From NCBI RefSeq assembly GCF_000787575.1, contig NW_012236523.1, forward strand, positions 63,854 to 127,853: a stretch of 64,000 nucleotides of DNA, in the 5' to 3' direction. The notes under the pieces were generated by a model that was given only the letters and a program-made list of their open reading frames with translations, searched no databases and was not told the DNA's origin. Positions 47,620-58,929 of the stretch are shown here, piece after piece. The stretch is from Acytostelium subglobosum LB1 (taxonomy: Eukaryota > Evosea > Eumycetozoa > Acytosteliales > Acytosteliaceae). Both the position numbers and the translations under genes were made by a program. How positions within the stretch are numbered: the stretch's first letter is position 1; the number at the start of each line of letters is the position of its first letter.

Positions 47620-48183
47620 TTATAATAGGAATACAAGTGTGATTAGGGATGAAGTAAGTAGTGTTGATGAAATAAGTACTACTTTGGATGCAGAGTTTCC
47701 ATGGTCATCTTGTCCATCAGGTTGTGTTGTTGGAGTAGTTGCGCCTGTTGAAGATGGGTTGGGTGGAGTCGATGTTGAGGAGGATGATGACGATGAAGAG
47801 GATGAAGATGGATTAGGCTTCCCAGATGATGAAGAGGAGGTTGTATTGAGTGAGGGCTTTGGTGTTGAAGGTGGCTGTGTCACTGGTGGCTGTGTTGAGG
47901 TTGATGACGAGGTTGTAGTTGTCGTTGAGGTAGAGGATGTATCCGAGTTGGAGGGTTTTGAGGACATGCCAGCTGATGTATAGGTTGTATCTGTTTCTGG
48001 TAATGGTACTAAACTACCAGAGATAATAATACCATTCTCTGTAGTATATTGGCCACTTGATATGATTGATCCACCGTTTGAACCAGCATCTGAACCTCCC
48101 GACAATGTACCTATTTGGGCATTTATAAAGGATACCAAAAGGATCAGAAATATTATTGATGATTTAAATATATTATTGGACAT
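47620..48183 (-). CDS. Ser/Thr/Pro-rich secreted protein, probably GPI-anchored
   Basis: One exon encodes 187 residues. It opens with a signal peptide (NIFKSSIIFLILLVSFINAQ), continues with a Gly/Ser and Thr/Pro/Ser-rich region (TQPPVTQPPSTPKPS) suited to O-glycosylation, and ends with a small-residue site (GNSASK) before a C-terminal hydrophobic stretch (VVLISSTLLTSSLITLVFLL) with no tail. This is the classic arrangement for GPI attachment. Likely a cell-surface or coat mucin-like protein. No folded domain is evident. Confidence 0.8.
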   Translation of the reverse strand: MSNNIFKSSIIFLILLVSFINAQIGTLSGGSDAGSNGGSIISSGQYTTENGIIISGSLVPLPETDTTYTSAGMSSKPSNSDTSSTSTTTTTSSSTSTQPPVTQPPSTPKPSLNTTSSSSSGKPNPSSSSSSSSSSSTSTPPNPSSTGATTPTTQPDGQDDHGNSASKVVLISSTLLTSSLITLVFLL

Positions 48184-49970
48184 TGTATATTACAAAATAA
48201 AGAGTAAAGTAGGTAATAGTATTAAAGAAATGTTACACAAATAATTGATTGTAATGTTAGAAATATTTAGATAGTGATTGATTTCAACATTGAGTGATTG
48301 AGTAGTTTATACTTTACGATGGTCGTTGAGATGGAGGAGAGGCTTCCGCACGGTGGAACAATCAATCACACGGGTCCATGTAACTGGCAGGTAAAGTTTA
48401 AGTATATCAATGTTACCAGAACATCTCCAGTTTGAGACCCAAAAACCATTTCGTATGAAGGTCTCAGAGAGAGACCAACTTCCATTGCCTTCATCCCATT
48501 GAGAATAACCGCCTTTGCTTAACACATCACACCACTTAACAACACAACACTACATACCCATCAAGATCTTTGTTTTAGAATTGTAAGAACTATGCGGAAG
48601 TATAACCGACCAAACCCTTATTCATATAATGAACAATGATCAAAACAGTGTTTTTTCGGTATTTTTGTTTGTCGTGGTGAAAGTGGACCAACCATCATGG
48701 TTGCCTTTTGATCAAAAGGGGTTTGAATTGAGATTGTCCCTGGTATTTTTATCGTCTTATACTTTGATCAAGTTCATAAACTCTTACCATCAGACAAGAC
48801 TATTATACTATAATCAGTTCAAGCCAAATAATAAGAAATCTAATTAATCAATCTAATTGGTCACTAGTGTTCATCATAATGATCACGAGTGTGACTGTTT
48901 GTTCAGGAGGAACTTACATTTAATAGATTATATTTTATTGATTGATCAATAAGTGTGATTGTGTTAGATCGTATTACACTCTAATATCTCAATCAATCAA
49001 TCCAATAATATTAGGTCAGTGAGAGAGTATCATCATTAAAGAGATGAGGATGATGAAGTTGGGGTATGAAACCAACCAATCTGATATAGGTGTACAATTA
49101 CGACGACAACCATATCGTTATATCGTGGGGATTATTGTACGAGTTTGGTACCAGGCCAAGAATATATTCATGTTATAATTTGATCTCCATGGGTGGCTCA
49201 AATTCATTCAACCATCAATCCATATATACAACCTGCGATCCAACCATCGAGCCAACTATCCATCCATTACTCATGAGTTACTTTATTTACATACATCAAT
49301 CTTTTTGGGTAGAGGTAAGGTGGTCTAATATCTCCCTATCATTCACCATTAATTCACTCATTCAATCAATCTTTCTCATTACCAAGAGTGAAATAATTCG
49401 AACTAAAGAAAGGTATCTTGTCGACACAGTGTGGATCAAGATCGTGATATTGGGTTGATCAACATCGCAGAGACAGGTCATTTGTGGGTAAAAGATGAAT
49501 AGTGTTGGTGGGTGGAAGAGATATCAGATTAGTGAGTGTGTATATGGCTTAGAGTGTAGGTGTGTAGGCGTCTCTACCGGATCTTGATATAAATGAATTG
49601 ATTTTCCAGGTGATAGATGAATTAATTAAAATTTGTATTTAATTATTACCATTAATACCGAGGCAGAATTCGGATATGTCTCTTGACACTTGTTTATTAA
49701 ACAGGGATACGTCCTAATCAACATGATCCTTTACAACCAACAAAAATAAACAAAATAAATATTAAAATATAAATACAATTCGTGTCACATCATTTAACGT
49801 TATCAATCAATCAATCAACAAATAGTTAGTTAATTAAATATTTAAATATTCCATCCATAATTAATAATTCAGACTCCAATTCAATTCCATATCGAATCCA
49901 GCTCAATCACACAATCAATCATTTCAATCAATTCAGAGTCATTTAAAATGAATCGTTCACTTTAGTATTT
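48184..49970. other. Long intergenic region
   Basis: AT-rich with TGAT repeats. A more complex patch at 48310-48530 and a possible exon fragment at 49090-49458 (listed separately) stand out. Otherwise nothing was recognised. Confidence 0.45.
49090..49458 (+). CDS. Possible exon or remnant of a kelch-like protein
   Basis: An open stretch preceded by a plausible TATAG acceptor. The segment YEFGTRPRIYSCYN followed by ISMGGSNSFN recalls the kelch-type strands of dictyostelid B-box/kelch proteins. The rest is low-complexity and ends at 49458. No matching exons were found on either side. It is probably a remnant or chance similarity. Confidence 0.2.
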   Translation: MYNYDDNHIVISWGLLYEFGTRPRIYSCYNLISMGGSNSFNHQSIYTTCDPTIEPTIHPLLMSYFIYIHQSFWVEVRWSNISLSFTINSLIQSIFLITKSEIIRTKERYLVDTVWIKIVILG

Positions 49971-50645
49971 ATGGTAATGATAATGTCACTGATGGTCTGT
50001 TCGACCTTGGCATTCGATGATGACCGTCGCCCCGAACGTCGCCCTGGCTACAAGAAGGAGACTCCTAGACCTGAACAAGACAACCGACCAGAGAATGACA
50101 ATAGACCAGATCAGGACAATCGACCTGAGAATGACAACCGTCCACATGACACTGATGTTTCGCCCGCTGTTGTTGCCACCCCTGCCCCTACTCAGACCCC
50201 GACCCCGACCCCGACCGCTGCTCCCGCTCACCATGATGATTCGTCTAAAGGGGAGACTGAAGTCCCACCAAAGTAGGAACTGCTTAGGCTATAGCTCTTA
50301 GGGCTCACTCTATCAACTTATCTCTCGGGTTGCTGCTGCTGCTGATTGCTGCTTGCTTGCTTCTTGCTGCGCTCTGGGTTCAGAACTGACACACTCTCTC
50401 TTTTCATCCACGTGCTCTGCTCTCTTGTATCACATCCATTCATTCCTTTTCATTTTCAATCAATCATAGCCGTAGTGGCGCTTACAATATGCAGTATCAT
50501 CAAGGTAGTGACCAACCGGTAATGAACAACAGACAAGGACTTAGGCCACCACAATGGTAAGTAGTAGAAACTGGAATAGTTCCAATCAATCTCAGACGAC
50601 TAACACACTCATACTATTCATCACTTTAGGCCATCCTTCTTCTAA
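49971..50645 (+). CDS. Small secreted DNRP-repeat protein
   Basis: Three exons (49971-50272, 50470-50556, 50630-50645) join in phase to 134 residues; the last exon is only 16 bases. A signal peptide (MVMIMSLMVCSTLAF) is followed by a charged region with four copies of DNRP-E/D-N/Q (DNRPENDNRPDQDNRPENDN), a Thr/Pro-rich stretch (TPAPTQTPTPTPTA) and a hydrophilic tail ending PPQWPSFF. The repeat is probably disordered. It may be an extracellular matrix or slime component. Exon 1 alone would end at a stop directly after the donor, so the spliced form is preferred because both later junctions keep frame and finish cleanly. Confidence 0.6.
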
Positions 50646-50741
50646 ACATCCACTACTACGATGATGTAGGGAATGGTTTAGTGATTTAAATAATGTATGT
50701 GTATCAATCAATTCAATCAAACAATCAAGGAATCAATCAAG

Positions 50742-51529
50742 TCAATCAAGTCTTTTCAATTTCCTGGAGTCCTGCTCAAGGCCAAGCCAATGAATGAAGA
50801 ATGCAAGTTGCCATCTCTCCCGTGCGCGCGCGTGTGAATAAATGAACTCTGTCAGGCTGTCTGGGTCCTGGTCAATGAAGTCCCTTGGTGCTGGTACCAC
50901 AAGGAAGGATGTGTCGTCCCGAACTAATACCCACATGGTGTTAGACAAGTTTAGACCCTCTCGCATGACCCTCAGCCAATGTCCGAACGAGTCCTGTTGC
51001 CGCTGTTGCTGTTGACCCTGACCGCTGGCCCAGGTTGCTGATGCCCTTGGATGAAGTATTGACCGCTGGTGATCTGATTGAACTGCTCCTATTGCTGCTT
51101 CTGCTGTTGCTGTTGCTGTTGCTCATGCTGCTGCTGGTGAACCAGTGCTGGGCTTTTTGAACTGGTGATGTTGCTGGAGTTGCTCTAATGTTTGATCTGG
51201 TCTACCTACCGACCTACCTACCCTTAGATAGCTAGTTTGCTCTGTTGCCCCGACCTAGACGATCGTAAGCCAACGTCTGTGCTCCAACGCCCGATCCAAG
51301 ATGATTGAATGAACCGATGGTGCTCTTCCTCTGCCTGGGACATGGAGTGGTCCCCAAACAAGGTATCTGTATCAATCCACTGACGCACATTTGTACTAGT
51401 CAATGGAATCAACATTATCAAGAAATCTTCAAGTATCTCTTCTTCTTTCTCACTATGGCAGGTGAGTGTACATGGTTGGTTGGAGTCATTCATCATCAAG
51501 ATGGTGGTGTCAAGACCTACGAAGGCCAA
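50742..51529 (-). pseudogene. Broken or mis-sequenced gene of unknown function
   Basis: Two protein-like segments on the same strand are separated by a Gln/Ser repeat region that no single frame crosses. The upstream segment (about 51461-51230) reads EKEEEILEDFLIMLIPLTST and NVRQWIDTDTLFGDHSMSQ. The downstream one (about 51000-50742) reads FGHWLRVMREGLNLSNTMWV and ARERWQLAFFIHWLGLEQDS. Between them CAG/AGC repeats are open in different frames with single stops. An intron with GTAGGT donor near 51226 and ACATTAG acceptor near 51185 is plausible. No family was recognised. Indels in the repeat, real or from sequencing, would explain the break. Confidence 0.4.
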
Positions 51530-51806
51530 TCAATCTGTCCAAGTCCAATGCCAAGTCAAGTCGCCGAGACATCGAATAAACGATGGGACAATACCGATGT
51601 CCCTTCCACCTGCGTGGTGGACATGCCGAATGAATGAATGAATGAATGAATATGTGTGTTTATGATTATCTGTTTGTTGAATTATCACTATTTGTTTGAT
51701 TTTAGTCAAAAGTTGAAAAAACGAACGAAAGTTGATAGCAATCACCCACCCATTCATTCAAATCAATCAATCAACATACAGATAGGAAGATAGAGATACA
51801 ACAACA

Positions 51807-52762
51807 ATGCCAAAGGTTACACATAATAGAAAGTTACATGGCAGTGCACCAAAGTTTAATAAGAATGAGGGATCAACCCAACGAAATGATGATGTTGAAG
51901 AGGATGTCTTTGAAAAGGCGAATGTAACATCATTCGTAAAGGTGCCTCATGTCGATTTGGATATCAACCTATTGAAGAACAACATCAAATCATTGAACAA
52001 CGTAGCACCACCAGCACCTCTGCCACTCCAACCCCAAGAGTTTGTCGACAGACGACCACAGCCACTCGCCAAGAAAGAGAAGCGCAAGCAAAAGAAGCAA
52101 GCATTCCTAAAGAGTATGTTACATTCTTCGATCACAACGCTGACACTAGTACTGACGATCGATGATTCAATCAATAGAGCTTGAACCATTCGCAAAGAGA
52201 CAACCTGGTCCATTGTCATCTGAGGAGAAGGAGCAACAACAGAGAAAACAACAGCTGCAACAACCACAACAAGCCTCATCACTATCGATTAACTCTGATG
52301 AGTTCATGTCTGCTCTACAGGAACTGATGGGTAGCGATGATGACGATGACAAAGCCCAACGACCAGGCACAGGTACATCAGCCACAATGACAAACAGAAA
52401 GAAGAAGAAGATAGCGTATGTACTTTGGACAACAGTTGTTCATTCATTCATTCATAGTGACTGACATGTTCATTAGTGCAAGAGAGATACAACAGTATAA
52501 GAGTGTTATATCACATCCACAGTTCCAGGCTGATCCTTTCGCAACGTTAAAGGAACATTTGACCAACTCTGTGGCGATGCAGAATCAGAAGTTGGAGGAC
52601 CAGAAGAAGCTGGCAGCTCAACAGAGCAAGATTATGAATAAGAAGCCAATGGCAAAGAAGCCATCAAAGCCTAAGCAGAAGAAGGAACAACCAGGAAACG
52701 TATATTACAGCAAACAACAGAAGAACAGCGGTGGACACAGCAGCAGCATGGACATGGGCTAA
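51807..52762 (+). CDS. SLX9/FAM207-like ribosome biogenesis protein
   Basis: Three exons (51807-52113, 52178-52415, 52477-52762) join in phase to 276 residues. It is basic, starting MPKVTHNRKLHGSAPKFNKN. Features shared with the SLX9 family are the N-terminal block with FVKVPHVDLDIN, the basic PLAKKEKRKQKKQAFLK helix, a middle segment with MSALQELMG, the basic NRKKKKIA, and the C-terminal EIQQYKSVISHPQFQADPFATLKEHLTNSV, matching the family's closing helix-loop that carries the conserved proline-phenylalanine. Slx9 acts in nucleolar pre-40S maturation and export. Similarity is by pattern, so the call is good but not certain. Confidence 0.7.
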
Positions 52763-52792
52763 GTGGTGCCCCTCCATCAATCGATCATACAC

Positions 52793-53757
52793 TTATATAA
52801 ACGTCGATATGCATTCGGACCTGTAGCCATTGGCCTGGTAGACAATGGGGAAGAAGCTCTCGTCAAGTCGGTTGGACTGATACATCTTGTAGCGACCGTA
52901 GATGTAGCCTACAGGCTTGGTGCTGTTGAACTCACTCTCGGCGGGGATATAGTGGATGGCTACACTGATGCGCTCGTGTAGTGGCGATGGATTGGTGGCC
53001 GAGCCATGCCACATCATTCCATGATGAACACTACACGAACCGGCCGTGATCTCGACTGGTGTGCGAGGGTACTCGCTCTGGCCAGCGGATGCCGCGGCGT
53101 GTGCCAAAGGTGCCAGGTAGTTGTCTGGAGCATGGAACTCTGCCTCCTCAATCGTATGTGTTGTTGGCCATAAGTGTGAGCCCTTAACATACTCCAGTGT
53201 ACCATTGGTCATGCTCACATCTGTGAGTGCAATCCACATCGTAGCCACCGAGTTTGGCGTGAAGTATCCCATGTAAGGTTGATCTTGATGGAATCCAATC
53301 GGCTTTCCGCCAATAGGCTTCCACTTTGATTGATTGATTGATTGATTAGTCAGTCAGGTGAATCCTCATGAAGTTCATTCATTCATTAACATACAAAGAC
53401 ATCATCTTGAGCAATACGGGCACCTGACCATCCCATGAGTTTGGCAACAATCTTGCCCAATCGTTCATCGAGTACCATTTGAGCGAAGCGTCTGTCACAC
53501 TTCCAAGCATTGACAATCTCTCTTGTGATGTCATCTTTCGAGAGACCAGGTCTCCAATGCCACTCATCGGGGAATATACCAGTCTCGAAGTTACCATGAA
53601 ATAAAGGCGACACTCTCTCCTTTACCTTACTGACCATCTCCTTTGATACTACATCGTTTATAAACACGAATCCATCTCTTTGAAACTGTTCTGTTTCCTT
53701 CTCATTAACGTCACTACTAATGAAATGATTGTTGTTGTTTGATATCATTGTATTCAT
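52793..53757 (-). CDS. Phytanoyl-CoA dioxygenase (PhyH) family oxygenase
   Basis: Two exons (53757-53395, 53323-52793) join in phase across a 71-base intron to 297 residues, normal for the family. The Fe(II) triad is visible: HQD (His133, Asp135) in IGFHQDQPY and the distal His ~227 in MMWHGSATN, followed by Arg in HERISVAIHY, the likely 2-oxoglutarate contact. The N-terminus (FQRDGFVFINDVVSKEMVSK) is the typical PhyH opening. It is predicted to be an active 2-oxoglutarate/Fe(II) oxygenase in the cytosol. No PTS1 peroxisomal tail (it ends STFI), so it is likely not the phytanoyl-CoA enzyme itself. Substrate unknown. Confidence 0.92.
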
Positions 53758-53840
53758 TGATCTATCTTAGTTATTTATGTAATATATATGATTCATTGAT
53801 AGATTGATTGATTCGATCATCATTGATTGAATGTAGTTGT

Positions 53841-53896
53841 TGGGTTAGTGTTAGGTTAGGGTTAGGGTTAGGGTCGAGGTCGAGGGTAAGGGTTAG
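53841..53896 (+). repeat. Interstitial TTAGGG-like repeat
   Basis: A short array of TTAGGG with variants (GTTAGTG, GGTCGAGG, GGTAAGGG) lies between the PhyH-like gene and a finger gene, in their shared upstream region. Confidence 0.85.
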
Positions 53897-53968
53897 TCAA
53901 AGTTCAACTTTTGATACAGATAACAAACAGATAATTAATAGTATATATATCACTTATTCAATGTAATA

Positions 53969-55074
53969 ATGACGTTCTCATGTCTACATGAGGACTGTAC
54001 AAAACAGATGCCTGGTGATATTATCACTACATTGCTACAACATTGCTCTTCAGATCATGGTTGTACAGGCACATATGGTTCATGTCCAAACTATAGAAGT
54101 TATCGAATCAGGGTTATTAGAGCTGATCCCGAGGACACTGAATCGATCAATATGATGATTAGTGATGGACTCATCAAGTGTTTGCACACGTCTTGCTTTG
54201 ACTTCTTCAAGTCAAGAACGAGTTTAACAAGCCACTTGAACAGGAAGGTTGGAGATAATAATCATCTGTGCTTTGACCGTGAGAACTGTCTCGGATGTCT
54301 TAGAAGTGACTTACATATGGCAAGAGCCACCACCGTTCAGGATGACCTGTCTCCAGCATTGGCGGGTAACAAGTTCACAACAATAGCATCATCATCATCA
54401 TCTAATAGCCAAAGTGACAAAAAAGCCCTGGTCAGCCTCTGAATGTCAACTACAACAATCCACCAGTCATATGTCAACACAAAGACTGCACAAGTTCAAT
54501 GCCACAGTATGGTGACTTGCGTCAACATTGCAAAGTGGCACATTCCTGCAGCTGGACATTTGCCGCATGTCCAAACTACCAAACGTATGCAAGGATTGGG
54601 CTCAGGGCAGCTGTGGATGACATCGAGTCAATTGAGATGTTGTTGGCCAGAGGATTGACCAAATGTCCTCACACAACATGCGAAAACTACTCTGTCAAAG
54701 ATACGTCGGCTGAGTATAATCACATCAGAAGGATTGTCCACAACTGTCCCGACAAGCAGAGCTGCATCGGTTGTCGACTCATTTCATCGGTCACCAAGAA
54801 GCCCACCAGACGACAACGCAACATCAACAACATTGATGCCAACAGAAACATCATTAGACCTGATCTACGCGTCAGCATCACTAATAACGTGGATGAAGGA
54901 CAGTTTACAGGCTTGCTCGACTCCATCAAATGTTCACACATTGATTGTGAACACCATGGAGCATCGTTGGCAGACATGATCAATCATCTTGGACAAGATC
55001 ACCAATGTTCATCGTCCAATCAATGTGATGGATGTCAGATGGCGCGTCAAGATAACGATTGGTTACTCATATGA
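53969..55074 (+). CDS. Cys/His finger protein with homopolymer frame break
   Basis: Two open stretches (53969-54442, and another frame to 55074) together encode ~368 residues of the family at 28486-30564. The first contains a full module: CLHEDCTKQM, HCSSDHGC, CPNYRSYRI, linker RADPEDTESINMMISDG, KCLHTSC and NCLGC. The second gives CQHKDCTSS, HCKVAHSC, CPNYQTYAR, IESIEMLLARG, KCPHTTC and SCIGC, then a final half-module KCSHIDC...HQC...CDGC ending NDWLLI. Frames switch at an A6 run near 54419-54424; one additional A would give DKKSPGQPLNV and continuous coding. This is either a sequencing slip or a recent frameshift. Confidence 0.8.
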
Positions 55075-55241
55075 TCAATGAATAAACTCTTGCTCAAACT
55101 TTGATTTCCAGGTTCCAAACACTTGGAATTTGATCATTCTTAGAACTAGATCTTTTGATTATCAGATGATCTTAAGAAGGCCTCGGGGCCCGGGACCAAT
55201 CTATTTACTTTCAATCAAACAAATAATCAACAACTATTACA

Positions 55242-55781
55242 ATGACTAATCAAACTTCTAGTCCAACACCACAACAGGAGATCTATGACTTGATCATCAA
55301 GTTTGTTATGGACTCTGTATCGGGTACTGTATCTGGTCTGTGCCGAGTGATGGGTCATAAGGCGATCAAGACAGAGAAGTTCTCAAACATTGTCCTTGGA
55401 GCAGTTGCCAGGTACTTCAACGAGATTGCTCATTCAATAGAGTCAAGAGACGATGATTATGTCAATGAATGCTTTGACAAAATGTCAAGTATCAATCTAC
55501 ATAATGGACCGATGCACCCAATAGACATCCTGCTCCTTGTTGGCAACCTTTCATTCCAACTGATAAACTCAATGCATCTGGAGCAGATGATCATTGGAGG
55601 CACAAACACAGACCCAGAAGCAGCACATCAATGTCGCATGAACCTCTATCGAGTTCACATGCGCTCGGTGCTCACAGACTTTTCCAAAGAGTTGGTCACT
55701 AAGCTCAAAGGATGTGATTCCAAACACGAACACGAGCCTCTCCAGCCAGGCGAAGACTTGTTTACTCTTACTCACGAGTAA
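55242..55781 (+). CDS. Uncharacterised helical protein
   Basis: A single exon encodes 179 residues. It appears all-helical and mildly amphipathic (QEIYDLIIKFVMDSVSGTV, IDILLLVGNLSFQLINSM), with no signal peptide, membrane helix or known motif. High-quality coding composition and a clean start support a real gene. It converges with transportin, leaving 21 bases between stop codons. No family was recognised. Confidence 0.7.
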   Translation: MTNQTSSPTPQQEIYDLIIKFVMDSVSGTVSGLCRVMGHKAIKTEKFSNIVLGAVARYFNEIAHSIESRDDDYVNECFDKMSSINLHNGPMHPIDILLLVGNLSFQLINSMHLEQMIIGGTNTDPEAAHQCRMNLYRVHMRSVLTDFSKELVTKLKGCDSKHEHEPLQPGEDLFTLTHE

Positions 55782-55802
55782 GGCAATAATAATAACATTG
55801 TT

Positions 55803-58800
55803 TTATTCATCGTCTCCATCTTCAATCTTAAGATCCATGTGATATCGATCTTTTAGAACATGCTGTATATCATCTGGAAGTAATAAGACCTGTTCTTTCC
55901 ATTCTTCCTCGTCTCCAAACATTGTCTGCTTGATCGTACGGAATAGTCCATTGATGAGTTCGTTAATGTCGTCTGGAACGGCATCGCTCCAACTGCTGAA
56001 CGTCTGAAGGATGTCGGTTATATGATTGGCGACTCCAAGGGGATCGCGTATGATCACCGCGCACATTCCATGTACGAATGTAATGTCGCGCTCCTGCTCG
56101 ATATCTTTTCCCTGCATGACCTGACACCAGTGGTGTATATACAAGTCGATGTGCTCGGCGCACATCTTGGTGTTGATCAGGCCAAGTCTACCAAGTGCAA
56201 TGGCTGCGTTGTAAGTGAGCCCGCTGTGTTGGCTAGTGCAGATGATGTCAATCAGCTGTACAAGTGCATCTTCAACAAAGGGGCTCACCTCGTCTGGTGC
56301 CTCAATGAGCAGCTCTCCCAATGCCCAACATGCATTATTGCATACTGCCTCGTTGTTGACGTTGTTGTTGTTGTCGTCTTCTTCATCGCCTCCCAGGCTG
56401 GTGCTGAGATTGGCTGTGACGCAAGCCAGCATGGCTGGAAGTACTGGTCGAAGTTGTGCTGAACAATGCTGGCAGAGCTCACCGAGCAAAGCAAATGTAC
56501 TGGCGAGTACATCCGGCAGATAATGTTTGAAGCACTCTATCATGATAAGAGCGAGATTACTGGATGCCATCAATGGCTCCATCATCCTTCCCATGCCCAT
56601 TGTCAGGCCGCCAAGTTGATCCAACGACGCAATGATAAAGTCACGATTTGGTTCAATCTGTTCGCTCGGTGTTTGAATGAAACGCTAAATGTGTGCCACG
56701 ATGTTAGTCTTGTCCAGTATACTTGATTGCTTGATTGACTATATACCTTCTCAGCATTCAACGTGTCGACAATAAGTTTGATTGATCGATTAAAGAATAT
56801 CACCGCTATGTCTTGTAGTGCGTCGCCAATCGCGGCACATATTGGCGTGAGGCAACGTATCAGCCGAAGTAGATTACTGAATGGGTAGTTTGGTTGGTTA
56901 GCTTAAGGCTTGGAATGAAGTACAAGGTTCCAGGTCGAACAAACTAACTTACTCATCTGTGTCCTCCAGAGTATTATATCGCTCAAGTAATGGTGTCAAT
57001 AACAAAGTTATGTACTCTGGTTTGTTGATCTCTCCACCAAATGAACTGGCTGTGGCTGTCAATGCATCGTATAAATGTGGCAGGTTCTTGTGGTTGTACT
57101 TTTCGAATGCTTGTACCAATGTGTATATAATGTTGGGAAGGTATGGTACCAAATAGGCCACGGCTTCATCTACGATGATTGAGTATGTACTGCAAGCTGC
57201 ACGCTGTACCCTCGTGTTTGGGTCAAGTATCCTGTTCAACAAGTTGATTGCCAGTGGACCAATGAACTCCTCTGCCTCACTGCTTGACATCCAGCATGCG
57301 TAGCGACTGAGTGTCCAGCACGTGATCGATCGAACCAATCGGTTGGGATCGTTCAGTGTGTTGATCAGGTATGGTATGATTGTTGTAAGATGTGGTACGA
57401 GGCCATCGTAGCAACCTTTGGCAATGGCTCCCAGTGTTAAGATTGCACTCTCTCTGTCTGTCCATGTACTTGACTGGTTCATCCTATTCTCGATAAGTGG
57501 TAACACAATTGACAAGTACTCATTGCTTTCAAAGATGGTCGATAATGTATCCAAGACTTGTGCAGAGTTCTTTCTCAATGTCAATGATCCATCTTCGTCC
57601 TCCTCCTCATCATCCTCTGCCTCTACGTCCTCCGCCTCTTGATCATCATTGTCCTTGTCCTTGTCCTTGTCCTTGTCCTTGTCCTTGTCCTGCTCGACCT
57701 TGGCTTGACCATTCTCATCGAGGTCATTGTATTGACTGTCGGAATCCTCTTGGTCGACTGGGTATACCATCAGATTGAGTAGGATTGGGATCAACCTGTG
57801 ATGTGAGTGATTGATGTTAGTGCTTGTCAGCCAGCCAGTCAGCCAGCCAGTCAGCCAGCCATCGATGGCATATGACCACAACATACTTTGGAAGTGACTC
57901 TTGTAACAGGTCCTGACATTGTGATGACTCTGCGATGGCCCACCAGAACTCTGTAGCCTCGACTGCCACACTCTCATTCTCATCCTTGAGTGTATGCAAC
58001 ATGAACTCAATGATTTGATCGATGTAAGGCGTGAGTAGGTCCATGCGCACCTCTGCCAATGCAACCAATGATCGGCACACTTTGATCCTGATGCCATCAT
58101 CCTCGTCATCAGTCAATGAGAACAGTCCATGCAAGTAGTCGTCCATGTTTGCCAACAGTGAATCAGGCATTGCATCGATTAGATTGAGTAGACATGTCAG
58201 CGCACGTCTCTTACAACATTGAGAAGGGGAGTCCAAGAACTCCATGAGCTTAGGTATCATCTGATCGATGATGGAGCCATCCAAATCACACTCGATTATC
58301 TCATCTGGAAACTCCTCAAACATCAATGATAGTGAATACAATGCTCCCTCGACCAACAGTTCATTCATATTGTCCAATGCAGACAGTAGCCATGGCAGTA
58401 GGTCAGTCCATTCCTAAATGTTTGATGATTGAATGATTGAATGAATGTTAGTAAGCAGCCAACCTCGATCAATCAATCAATCAAACAATATACATACTTC
58501 AAGTGAACTCTTGGAGATGATGTTAACTATTAGGTTGGATGCAGTATGGCGTATGTTGATGTCTGGATCGGACAATATATTGACAACCTCTCTCTTTATA
58601 TAACTCTGTACCAATGGTACAAAGTTGTTATAGTACGTCTTGATATTATGTCTAAGTTGTACAGCTGATGCATCACGTACATGAGGTTCAAGATATTGAA
58701 GCTTGACAATATACATCAAGTAATTATTATAATCTGATATCCTATTGAATGCTTTCAACTCCTAATGCATTTAGTTGGATGTAAGCCATCTTCATTCATT

Positions 58801-58929
58801 CATTCAATCATTCATTCATTCACATACATTATATATACTTCGTTGGATATCTGGATTGGATGAGTTTGTTTGATTGAGTATGAGGATGAGTTGATGTAGT
58901 CCTCCAATGTCAGGAGTCCAGCTATCCAT
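55803..58929 (-). CDS. tnpo: Transportin (karyopherin beta-2), nuclear import receptor
   Basis: Six exons (58929-58828, 58761-58498, 58413-57887, 57795-56953, 56876-56747, 56684-55803) join in phase to 915 residues, close to human TNPO1. Transportin imports PY-NLS cargo such as RNA-binding proteins and ribosomal proteins under Ran control. HEAT repeats run throughout. Clear matches are MDSWTPDIGGLHQLILIL, SDYNNYLMYIVKL, VRSITCWTLSRYACW, KYNHKNLPHLYDAL, NKPEYITLLL and NNACWALGELLIE. The acidic H8 loop, which displaces cargo on Ran binding, is present as a (KD)n and Asp/Glu run near residues 330-365, encoded by a (GTCCTT)n repeat. The exon 1 end was set at the GTATGT donor so that QRSIYNELKAFNRI matches the family without a gap. 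Confidence 0.95.
57826..57862. repeat. (CAGC/CAGT) tandem repeat in transportin intron
   Basis: Alternating CAGCCAGT and CAGCCAGC units, about four copies of a 12-base period, fill part of intron 3. Confidence 0.85.

Noticed and set aside
48307-48525. 72-codon minus-strand frame with a GGYSQWDEGNGSWSLS segment
   Set aside because: Unusual Trp/Gly composition drew attention, but there is no family match, no neighbouring exon and no clear start context.
51305-51637. 110-codon plus-strand frame
   Set aside because: It is antisense to a better protein-like segment (EKEEEILEDFLIMLIP) with a plausible acceptor on the minus strand.
58828-58839. Transportin exon 1 ending at GTATAT (58838)
   Set aside because: That donor leaves the next exon out of phase; the GTATGT at 58827 keeps frame and matches family spacing.
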